Assembly: GCA_003235605.1 (NCBI GenBank)
Contig: QJVU01000148.1
Location: 1-10,996 of the forward strand
Reading direction: 5' to 3'
Source: Planctomycetota bacterium
GTDB lineage: Bacteria; Planctomycetota; UBA1135; UBA2386
Length of the DNA: 10,996 bases
The notes under the pieces were generated by a model. That model did not search any database and was not told the origin of the DNA. It was given only the letters and a program-made list of their open reading frames with translations. Positions within the stretch are counted from its first letter, which is position 1. Every line of letters starts with the position of its first letter. Below, one piece after another: positions 1 through 6,361 of this stretch. The position numbers and the translations under genes were made by a program.

Positions 1-427
1 AAGAGCGTGCGCTGGGGCTCTTGGTGGGCGACCGCTGGCTCCAGTTGCTGCCATCCCACTCCCACGTGTCGGAGACGGTGCTGCCCCCGAACAGGACGAC
101 GCGCTGCCGGGCGACATCGTAGGCCATCGCGTGACCAAGGCGTGCGCTGGGGCTGTTGGTGGGCGAGCGCTGAGTCCAGTTTGTGCCGTCCCACTCCCAG
201 GTGTCGGAGACAGCGCCGCTGATGTTGAATCCCCCGAACAGGACGACGCGCTGCCGGGCGATGTCATAGGCCATCGCGTGCCAAGAGCGTGGGCTGGGTC
301 TGTTGGTGGGCGACCGCTGGCTCCAGGTGGTGCCGTCCCACTCCCAGGTGTCGGAGGCAGGGTTGGTGGGGCCGCCTCCCCCGAACAGGACGACGCGCTG
401 CCGGGCGACGTCGTAGGCCATCGCATG
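1..427 (-). repeat. 147-bp in-frame tandem repeats encoding kelch-like blades
   Basis: Two complete 147-bp units (427-281 and 280-134) and one shorter unit (133 to the edge) repeat in frame within the secreted kelch-like gene. A block of about 31 bp, coding for the QRVVLFGG region, is identical in all three copies (for example 378-408). The WEWDG block is almost identical. Differences are concentrated in the loop between FGG and SDTW. Such identity at the DNA level suggests recent duplication or gene conversion. Confidence 0.9.
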
Positions 428-586
428 GCCCATGCTCGGGTCCATCTCCCTCACCCTCACCCAAACCGGCTGCGCCTGCGCGGCGGCTTCGCCACCTACC
501 AGCGCCGGTGAGAACATGATTATGAGAACCCCGAGCGACCAAGGACAGGCATTGCGGGGACGGCAACCGCGGGCAGGCTGTTGCAT
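1..586 (-). CDS. Secreted kelch-like repeat protein (3' end beyond window)
   Basis: The minus-strand frame from ATG 586 stays open to the window edge, giving 195 visible residues. Residues 15-38 form a hydrophobic signal peptide with a likely cleavage after AAAQA (A38), so the product is probably exported. From residue 54 come near-identical units: HAMAYD(V/I)ARQRVVLFGG, a variable loop, SDTWEWDG..W.QRSPT, then a Pro/Ser/Arg linker. Units 1 and 2 are 49 residues and unit 3, at the edge, about 45. The 'R.VLFGG...TWEWDG..W' pattern is that of kelch/galactose-oxidase-like beta-propeller blades, which usually act in binding rather than catalysis. GGAG at 595-598 lies 8 nt before the ATG and supports this start. 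The gene lies 89 bp downstream of the 101-aa gene on the same strand and may share its transcript. The ligand and full length cannot be seen. Confidence 0.85.
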   Translation of the reverse strand, partial: MQQPARGCRPRNACPWSLGVLIIMFSPALVGGEAAAQAQPVWVRVREMDPSMGHAMAYDVARQRVVLFGGGGPTNPASDTWEWDGTTWSQRSPTNRPSPRSWHAMAYDIARQRVVLFGGFNISGAVSDTWEWDGTNWTQRSPTNSPSARLGHAMAYDVARQRVVLFGGSTVSDTWEWDGSNWSQRSPTKSPSARS

Positions 587-594
587 GACATCAA

Positions 595-598
595 CTCC
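595..598 (-). promoter_or_regulatory. Ribosome binding site for kelch-like gene
   Basis: GGAG on the minus strand lies 8 nt upstream of ATG 586. It fixes the start just before the signal peptide. No convincing promoter or terminator was seen in the 89-bp gap 587-675. Confidence 0.6.
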
Positions 599-675
599 GT
601 TGGGCGCCGTGGGATGGTTCCTGAGGGGAGGTCGAACGAGGGCTCCAGGCGGCGCTGTCCAACCCTCCATGCTAC

Positions 676-981
676 TCAACGTAGGCGCTTTCTGCAGACC
701 CCCACGACCAAAGGAGCTCCCACCCGAAGCCAGCCCGTCGACTCGTGGATGCCCCATGAGTGGTAGACCATCCCGCGGTCGGTGTCACGAAGCCGCGCTT
801 CAATCCAGGGATAGCCATCCTCTGCGATCCGGCATATGCGGCATGATCGGCGCCGGGAGATGAGGGTTTCCATGAACTCAATGCTCTCCGAATGCACGGA
901 GCAACCCGGCCTGCTCCACTCTTCAGGCAGCGCCACGAACCTCACCCGATCGTCAACATGTAGTGATCTCGGATCAGGCAT
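676..981 (-). CDS. Small conserved-looking protein of unknown function, coupled to leuS
   Basis: A 101-residue soluble protein beginning MPDPRSLHVDDRVRF. There is no signal peptide or membrane segment. The visible pattern is DDRVRFVALPEEWSRPG near the start, a basic stretch ISRRRSCRI at 41-49, then DGYPWIEARLRD (55-66) and YHSWGIHESTGW (73-84). The many aromatic residues and the alternating pattern look like a compact beta-rich domain. It resembles short hypothetical proteins of planctomycetes from memory, but I cannot name a family. The ATG at 981 lies 2 nt after the leuS stop codon, and no clear Shine-Dalgarno sequence precedes it, so translation probably depends on coupling to leuS. The same frame is open further upstream inside leuS, but that part reads as a shadow of leuS. 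The last 15 or so residues look less constrained. No function is assigned. Confidence 0.72.
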   Translation of the reverse strand: MPDPRSLHVDDRVRFVALPEEWSRPGCSVHSESIEFMETLISRRRSCRICRIAEDGYPWIEARLRDTDRGMVYHSWGIHESTGWLRVGAPLVVGVCRKRLR

Positions 982-983
982 CG

Positions 984-3599
984 CTACTTCGCAACCAGGT
1001 TGACCAGCCGGCCCTTCACCACGATCTCCTTCACGATCTTCTTGCCGGCGATCTGATCCTGGATCTTGTCCCTGGCTGCTGCCAGGATCCCGGCCTCGTC
1101 GGCATTGGCGCCCACGGTGATCCGCCCCCGGACCTTGCCGTTGATCTGCACCACCATTTCCACGGTGTCGTCCGTGAGGAGGGCCTCGTCCACCTGCGGC
1201 CAGGGGGCGGACGCCAGCGCACCGTCTCCTTGCAGCCGGGACCACAGCTCTTCGGTGATATGCGGAGCGAACGGATTGAGGACCTGCACCAAGCGCAGGG
1301 CCTGGCTCCGAGTCAACGCCTCGGGTCTCCTGGTGGCTTCGTTGACGAAGATCATCATCGCCGCGATGGCGGTGTTGAAGGCCAGCTTCTCGATGTCACC
1401 CGCGACCTTGTGGATGCAACGGTGCAGCGCGGTCTCGAGCGCAGGATCCGGCCCCCGTTCCGTCGCAAGCCACGAGTGCACCCGCGGCCCGCCCTCCTCC
1501 TGGGGCACGATCAACCGCCAGACCCGTGCCAGGAAACGGCTCACGCCGGGCACGTCCTTGGTGTTCCAAGGCTTCGAGTCCGCCAGCGGGCCCATGTACA
1601 TCTCGTAGAGCCGCAGCGCGTCGGCGCCGTGTTCCTTCACCACCGCGTCGGGGTTCACGACGTTCCTCAGGGTCTTGGACATCTTGGCCACCACCCGTGT
1701 CAGCGGTTGGGCGGTCTGCTTGTGGCGGTACTCGTCCTCGGCCGTCTCCTCCGCCATGTCGGCGGCGATGATGGCGCCCCGCCGATCCTCGTAGGCGAAG
1801 GACAGGATCATTCCCTGGTTGTAGAGCTTCTGGAAAGGCTCCTTGGTGGTAACCACGCCCAGGTCGTAGAGCACCTTGTGCCAGAAGCGCGCGTAGAGCA
1901 GGTGCAGCACCGCGTGTTCGGTGCCCCCGATGTAGAGGTCCACCGGCCCCCAGTACTTCTCGATCTCCTTGTCCACCAGCGCGGTGTCGTTCCTGCTGTC
2001 CATGAAGCGCAGGTAGTACCAACAGGACCCCGCCCAGTTGGGCATGGTGTCGGTCTCCCGCTTCACCGGCTGGCCGGCAGCGTTGGTCGTGTTCACCCAC
2101 GCCGTGGCCCGGGCCAGGGGCGGCTCGGGCTTGCCGGTGGGCTTGAAGTCGGTCAACTCAGGCAGCGTCACCGGCAGCTGGTCGTCAGGCACCAGCTCCA
2201 CGGTGCCATCCGGGTGGTGGAGGACGGGGAAGGGCTCGCCCCAGTACCGCTGCCTGGAGAACAGCCAATCTCTGAGGCGGAACGTGACCTTGAAATCCCC
2301 GAGCTTTCGGGCTGCCAGCCACTTGGTGACCGCGGTCTTGGCCTCGGCCACGGACATTCCACTCAGGTCGAGGCCCTCGTGGTTGCTGGAGTTGATGTAG
2401 TCGGTCTCGTCCACCCAGCAGACCTCGGCATTCCGCACCTTCTCGTCGAGGTCGGGATCCCCCGTGTTGGGAGAGAAGATCGGCGGGATCGGCAGGTCGA
2501 ACTTCTGGGCAAAGCGGAAGTCCCGCTCGTCGCCGGCGGGCACCGCCATGATCGCTCCGGTGCCGTAGGTGACGATGACGTAGTCCGCGATCCACACCGG
2601 GATCCGGGCCCCCGGATCGTCGGGCTTGAAGAGCGGGTTCAAGGCATAGGCGCCCGTGAAGACCCCGGTCATCTCCTTGGCCAGGTCGGTGCGGTCCAGC
2701 TCGCTCTTTGCGGCTGCTTGCGCCTTGTAGGCCTGCACCTCCGCACGCCGCGAGTTCGTGGTGATCTGGTCCACCAGGCGATGCTCCGGCGCCAGCACCA
2801 TGAAGGAGGCGCCAAACAGCGTGTCCGGGCGGGTGGTGAACACCCGGATCCGCTTGTCTCCGTGTTCTGCCACGGCGAAGTCCACCTCGGCGCCCTCACT
2901 CCTGCCGATCCACTCCCGCTGCATGGTCTTCACCGACTCCGGCCAGTCCAGCTCCTCGAGGTCGTCCAAGAGCCTCTGGGCATAGGCAGTGATCTTCAAC
3001 ATCCACTGCTTCAAGGGCATCCGCACGCAAGGATGATCGCCTCGCTCGCTGCGACCGCTGATGACCTCCTCGTTGGCAAGCACCGTTCCCAGCTTCTCGC
3101 ACCACCAAACCGCGACCTCTTCCTCGTAGGCAAGCCCCTTCTCGAACAGGCGTGCGAAGATCCACTGCGTCCAACGGAAGTAGTCCGGATCCGTCGTGGC
3201 AAACTCCCGGCTCCAGTCGTAGGAGAAGCCCAGCGCCTTGAGCTGCCTGCGGAAGTTGTCGATGTTGTGCCGGGTGGCCTCTTCCGGGTGGATGCCGGTG
3301 TGGATCGCGTACTGCTCCGTGGGCAAGCCAAAGGCATCCCACCCCATGGGGTGCAGCACGTTGAAGCCGCGCATGCGCTTGTAGCGGGCGACGATATCGG
3401 TAGCCGTGTAGCCCTCCGGATGACCGACGTGCAGGCCGGCGCCCGAGGGGTAGGGGAACATGTCCAGGACGTAGTACTTGGGCTTCTTCGCGTCGAACCC
3501 GGACTCCCCCGGGTTGGGTGCCCGGAAAGTCTGCTCTGCCTCCCAGAACCGCTGCCAGTGCGGCTCGATCTCGGCGGGCTTGTAGCTGTGGTTCCCCAT
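984..3599 (-). CDS. leuS: Leucyl-tRNA synthetase
   Basis: An 871-residue class I aminoacyl-tRNA synthetase that charges tRNA-Leu with leucine in the cytoplasm; the length is normal for bacterial LeuRS. The HIGH motif is HVGH at residues 57-60, within FPYPSGAGLHVGHPEGYTA. The CP1 editing domain follows, with FTTRPDTLFGASF and GTGAIMAVPAGDERD; this second motif has Gly356 where many LeuRS have His (AVPAHDERD). ETDTMPNWAGSCWYYLRFMD precedes the C-terminal half of the catalytic core. The KMSKS loop reads KMSKT (639-643, bases 1671-1685). The anticodon-binding domain follows, and the protein ends with a small C-terminal domain (VQINGKVRGRI onward). The start MGNHSYKPAEIEPHWQ matches the usual LeuRS beginning, so the open extension upstream to 3851 is not counted. 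No strong Shine-Dalgarno sequence is seen. The 101-aa gene follows after 2 nt. Confidence 0.97.
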   Translation of the reverse strand: MGNHSYKPAEIEPHWQRFWEAEQTFRAPNPGESGFDAKKPKYYVLDMFPYPSGAGLHVGHPEGYTATDIVARYKRMRGFNVLHPMGWDAFGLPTEQYAIHTGIHPEEATRHNIDNFRRQLKALGFSYDWSREFATTDPDYFRWTQWIFARLFEKGLAYEEEVAVWWCEKLGTVLANEEVISGRSERGDHPCVRMPLKQWMLKITAYAQRLLDDLEELDWPESVKTMQREWIGRSEGAEVDFAVAEHGDKRIRVFTTRPDTLFGASFMVLAPEHRLVDQITTNSRRAEVQAYKAQAAAKSELDRTDLAKEMTGVFTGAYALNPLFKPDDPGARIPVWIADYVIVTYGTGAIMAVPAGDERDFRFAQKFDLPIPPIFSPNTGDPDLDEKVRNAEVCWVDETDYINSSNHEGLDLSGMSVAEAKTAVTKWLAARKLGDFKVTFRLRDWLFSRQRYWGEPFPVLHHPDGTVELVPDDQLPVTLPELTDFKPTGKPEPPLARATAWVNTTNAAGQPVKRETDTMPNWAGSCWYYLRFMDSRNDTALVDKEIEKYWGPVDLYIGGTEHAVLHLLYARFWHKVLYDLGVVTTKEPFQKLYNQGMILSFAYEDRRGAIIAADMAEETAEDEYRHKQTAQPLTRVVAKMSKTLRNVVNPDAVVKEHGADALRLYEMYMGPLADSKPWNTKDVPGVSRFLARVWRLIVPQEEGGPRVHSWLATERGPDPALETALHRCIHKVAGDIEKLAFNTAIAAMMIFVNEATRRPEALTRSQALRLVQVLNPFAPHITEELWSRLQGDGALASAPWPQVDEALLTDDTVEMVVQINGKVRGRITVGANADEAGILAAARDKIQDQIAGKKIVKEIVVKGRLVNLVAK

Positions 3600-3614
3600 G
3601 GAGAGCCGAGCAGT

Positions 3615-3959
3615 ATGGCCTTCTCTGCCGGATCGTCCACTCTGGACAGCAAATCTGGTATGCCAGGGGCCATGAACGGCAGCAGGGACCGCGCCTTCCA
3701 CCTTGTGATGGGAGGGCTGATGCTGACCTCTCTGTTCGCGGACCACTGGGCGGGGCGAACGGTAGCCTGGGACCCACCACGGGTGAGCATGATCACTCTC
3801 GCGCTGGCGATGGTGTGGATGTTCCGCACGGCCCTGGTGACGCTCCGGCATCGGGACGACCGCCGCAGGGTCCTGGAAGACCGCATCGAGCGCGCCGAGA
3901 ACAAGATCGCCCAGCTGGAGCGGGAGCTGGCCGAGCGGCAGCGACCGTTGATTCAGTGA
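3615..3959 (+). CDS. Small two-helix membrane protein with coiled-coil tail
   Basis: A 114-residue protein with two hydrophobic segments, about 27-43 (AFHLVMGGLMLTSLFADHW) and 58-76 (SMITLALAMVWMFRTALV). A highly charged tail follows, with a heptad-like pattern (about 80-108, DRIERAENKIAQLERELAER), probably a cytoplasmic coiled coil. It is likely an inner-membrane protein that self-associates; no family or function is recognised. It is divergent from leuS. With ATG 3615, GGAG lies 11 nt upstream (3600-3603), but only 15 nt separate it from the leuS start. In-frame ATGs at 3660 and 3672 would leave 60-72 bp for divergent promoters and keep both helices, so the start is uncertain. The frame continues open upstream, antisense to leuS, but that part is not coding. 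The gene converges on the methyltransferase gene, 46 bp away. Confidence 0.68.
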   Translation: MAFSAGSSTLDSKSGMPGAMNGSRDRAFHLVMGGLMLTSLFADHWAGRTVAWDPPRVSMITLALAMVWMFRTALVTLRHRDDRRRVLEDRIERAENKIAQLERELAERQRPLIQ

Positions 3960-4005
3960 TCTAGTTCTGGCACGGGCTACCGAGCGAGGGCAAGGGCTCG
4001 AAGGA

Positions 4006-4701
4006 CTAAGGCTTGAAGGTCAGCACGTAGGCCGGTGGCACGTTCAACAGCACGGGCCGGGAGCGGGTGCGGGTGCGGAACAACTTGGCCATCAACGTGC
4101 GGAAGCGGCGGGCCCTCGGCAGCCCGTAGGCATGGAGGTACTGGAAGGTGCGAAACTCGCCATCCTCGGCCAGCACCTCCCGCGTCCCCCGGGCAATGTT
4201 CTCCTGTAGGGACTTGGACAGGCTGGCGAACGGCAACCCCGAGATGATGGCCCTGGCCTTGGGGAGCCCCCTTTGGTCGAGGATCTCCGCAACGTCCGCC
4301 ACCGAGCCCAGGTGGAAGTCCAAGTGCGGAAAGCGCTTGACCAGGAGCTCCAGGAAATGGGGATCGCGCTCGATGCCCAGGTAGCGGGCGCCCGACGGCA
4401 GCCTGGCGGCCAACGCCGCGGTCATCGGCCCGGTTCCGGGCCCGTACTCGATGATCAGGTCACCCGGCGCAAGGTCCAGGTCCGCGGTCATGGCTCCGGC
4501 CAGGTAGCGGGAGCTGGGCACGATCGATCCAACGTGGCCGGGGTTGCGCAGGAACTTGCCAAAGAAGCGCAGGTGGTCCCGGAGTCTGTGGTTGGTGCCT
4601 GTGTGGACCATCGCGGTGGTAGCCAGCGGAGTTCCAGCCGGATTGGACCGGAACCGAGGCATGGCGTCACGGCCAAAAGGCGATTGGGCCTCACGGAGCA
4701 T
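4006..4701 (-). CDS. SAM-dependent methyltransferase, phospholipid N-methyltransferase-like
   Basis: A 231-residue class I (Rossmann-fold) methyltransferase. The SAM-binding motif I is IIEYGPGTGPMT (83-94), and the acidic residue ending strand 2 is E111 in LGIERD. The sequence FLRNPGHVGSIVPSS (50-64) before motif I, AIISGLPFASL (151-161) and FRTFQYLHAYGLP are typical of the PmtA/COG3963 group. Members of that group methylate phosphatidylethanolamine towards phosphatidylcholine at the membrane surface; related enzymes such as rRNA adenine dimethylases share the fold. Assignment to the methyltransferase class is firm, but the lipid substrate is inference. Start 4701 lies 26 bp after the stop of the beta-propeller gene, suggesting co-transcription. 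ATG 4611 (MVHTGTNHRL) would better match the usual family N-terminus; neither has a clear Shine-Dalgarno sequence, and the first 30 residues look unconserved. Confidence 0.82.
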   Translation of the reverse strand: MLREAQSPFGRDAMPRFRSNPAGTPLATTAMVHTGTNHRLRDHLRFFGKFLRNPGHVGSIVPSSRYLAGAMTADLDLAPGDLIIEYGPGTGPMTAALAARLPSGARYLGIERDPHFLELLVKRFPHLDFHLGSVADVAEILDQRGLPKARAIISGLPFASLSKSLQENIARGTREVLAEDGEFRTFQYLHAYGLPRARRFRTLMAKLFRTRTRSRPVLLNVPPAYVLTFKP

Positions 4702-4727
4702 TCCGAAAGGGGCCCTGCGACCGAAGC

Positions 4728-6116
4728 CTACTGGACCTGAAGCTCCACGTAGCGGGTCAGATCACCTGTCCTGCCGTTCGGGGAACGGATGCCCTGCACG
4801 TAGACCTCGACGCCCTTCAGGTTGATGTCGTTGGGGATCGCGACGTTCTGGAGCTGCAGCGGCGAGCTGCCATCGCCGACACCGCTGAGCAGCTGCACCA
4901 TGACGCCGGTGTCGAGGGCAACGCCGTAGGTGAACCCGGGGATCGGAAAGGGCTGGAGCTGAACGTTCAGAGAGAGGAACAGCATGCCCTGCTCCCCCTT
5001 GTCCACCGGCAGGCTCATGTTGATCTTGGTCCCCGGAGCGGCCCGTGGCGCGATCACTACCTCGCGGTCCAACTGCACCAGGTAGACCTGGGCCGTGGTG
5101 AGGTTGTTCTTCTCGTCATAGTACGAGGCAGCGAAGGCGACCTTCTGGCCGGCGCCGTCGATGCTCGGGTCGCCCTGGAACACCCAGCTGTTGGCCGGCT
5201 CGAGCAACACCCTGCCCCCGCCCCCGCCGGGAATCACCGCCGGGACCTGGCGCGTACCGGTCAAGTCCAGGACCTCGGCCTGGAACACGATCCATGAGAG
5301 GTTGGCCGCGACGGAAGATCGCTGGTGGTGGCGGGGCTCGCTGGTGAGGTACTCGACGTTCGTGCTTGCGGCGGTGAGGCGGCCGATCTGCCAGGTCAAC
5401 GAGAAGTTGGTCACCAAGGTCGTGAAGGTCGCCGTGGTGCCTGCATCGGCCCAGGCCAGATTGCGGGTTGTGCTGGCCAGCTTCTCGCCGCCGGACCAGG
5501 ACTTCTCGTTGCTGCCGTCGGCGTTGGCTACCCGGAGGTCCTTGGGACGGTGCACGCCCTGCAGGGACACCAGATAGGCCAGCTTGGTGCCCGAGGGGTC
5601 GACGGCGACCTGATCCACCCAGTAGCCGGAGGCAATGGAGACGATATCTTTCGGTGAAGCGGAACCGGAAGTGGCCAGGCTGAACACATAGTAGTCGTTG
5701 TTGCTGTCCGCACGGCTGCCGTAGATCGTCTTGTCGCTGGTGTCCACGGCCCAGAGGAACATCGCGCCCTTGCCACCGCCAATGGTGAGGGCGTTGCCGC
5801 CGCTCTTGGACACGAACTTCACCGTTGCCCCGTCCAGGTAGTAGATCCCCGCGCTGTTGGGGGACCAGAGGAAGCCGCCCAGGTTGGAGCCCTGGGCGAC
5901 GGTGGTCTCCGTGCCACCGTCCACGCCGACGACCCCGATCTTCTGGGCACCACGAAACGCCACCGTCTTGCCATCCGGGCTGATGCGGGCGTCGAAGTGG
6001 GCCTCGTTCCCCTTGGTCAGCACCTTCACCTCGCGCTGGGACGGGAGCGAGAAAACCAGGAGCCCAAGCGCAGCGAAAGTCAGAGCGGCGCGCGGGACGG
6101 GCTGGCAGTAGGACAT
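4728..6116 (-). CDS. Secreted WD40-like (PD40/TolB-type) beta-propeller protein
   Basis: A 462-residue exported protein. The N-terminus MSYCQPVPRAALTF has a hydrophobic core at 10-23 that reads as a signal peptide. Blade motifs of the PD40/TolB kind are visible: ISPDGKTVAFRG (45-56), WSPNSAGIYYLDG (84-96) and VDPSGTKLAYLVS (172-184), plus weaker ones later. Such propellers are usually binding platforms in the periplasm or outside the cell. The C-terminus has LQNVAIPNDINLKGVEVYVQGI (first part at 422-433), a pattern seen at the ends of many planctomycete secreted proteins. The start at 6116 is chosen because GAGG lies 5 nt upstream and the signal peptide begins there; an upstream in-frame ATG at 6197 would put 27 polar residues before it. 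The methyltransferase gene follows after 26 bp. No catalytic residues are recognised. Confidence 0.8.
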   Translation of the reverse strand: MSYCQPVPRAALTFAALGLLVFSLPSQREVKVLTKGNEAHFDARISPDGKTVAFRGAQKIGVVGVDGGTETTVAQGSNLGGFLWSPNSAGIYYLDGATVKFVSKSGGNALTIGGGKGAMFLWAVDTSDKTIYGSRADSNNDYYVFSLATSGSASPKDIVSIASGYWVDQVAVDPSGTKLAYLVSLQGVHRPKDLRVANADGSNEKSWSGGEKLASTTRNLAWADAGTTATFTTLVTNFSLTWQIGRLTAASTNVEYLTSEPRHHQRSSVAANLSWIVFQAEVLDLTGTRQVPAVIPGGGGGRVLLEPANSWVFQGDPSIDGAGQKVAFAASYYDEKNNLTTAQVYLVQLDREVVIAPRAAPGTKINMSLPVDKGEQGMLFLSLNVQLQPFPIPGFTYGVALDTGVMVQLLSGVGDGSSPLQLQNVAIPNDINLKGVEVYVQGIRSPNGRTGDLTRYVELQVQ

Positions 6117-6361
6117 GGCGGCCTCGGAAAGGGCTTCGGGTTGGGCTCTGCTCTGGAGTCGGAGCTTGGTATTCTTCTGGGCAGACGTCGTCGCCAAGCG
6201 ACAAGCATAGCCCCAAACCGGCTTCGAGGTAACATCCGCCGCCTTGGCAAGACCTTACAGCCGGAGTGGAAACCCGCTAAAAGAACCCTCGCGAGCGGTC
6301 CCCCGGGTTCCGTAAGACGCCGTCTCGACGCTTTATCCCTCCCAAGAGTCAGGAACGCCAG
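6117..6361. promoter_or_regulatory. Divergent intergenic region between beta-propeller gene and amidohydrolase operon
   Basis: These 245 bp lie between two outward-facing genes and should hold both promoters. For the minus-strand gene a weak candidate is TTACCT (6232-6227), 17 nt, then TATGCT (6209-6204). For the plus strand, TTGGCA (6244-6249) is a good -35 match but has only TGGAAA at 17 nt spacing. AGGA at 6351-6354 lies 7 nt before ATG 6362 and is a likely ribosome binding site. A short dyad AGACG-C-CGTCT (6315-6325) might be an operator or chance. No promoter is firmly supported. Confidence 0.3.

Noticed and set aside
1..427. Repeats at the left edge as a CRISPR array or non-coding satellite
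   Set aside because: The units are 147 bp, in frame, and encode kelch-like blades after a signal peptide.
963..3614. Open plus-strand frame of about 2.7 kb antisense to leuS, continuous with the small membrane gene
   Set aside because: Its composition is His-, Val- and Arg-rich with no recognisable domain, as expected opposite a GC-rich gene; the minus strand encodes an unambiguous LeuRS. Only the part from 3615 reads as a protein.
3600..3851. N-terminal extension of leuS up to ATG 3851
   Set aside because: The extension has no LeuRS features and overlaps the small membrane gene on the other strand; the family start matches MGNHSYKPAEIEPHWQ at 3599.
3981..4000. Inverted repeat CGAGC/GCTCG between the convergent genes as a terminator
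   Set aside because: The stem is only 5 bp with a 10-nt loop and there is no T-run on either side.
6315..6325. Dyad AGACG-C-CGTCT upstream of the amidohydrolase operon as an operator
   Set aside because: A 5-bp dyad is common by chance and no second copy was found nearby; kept only as a remark in the intergenic entry.
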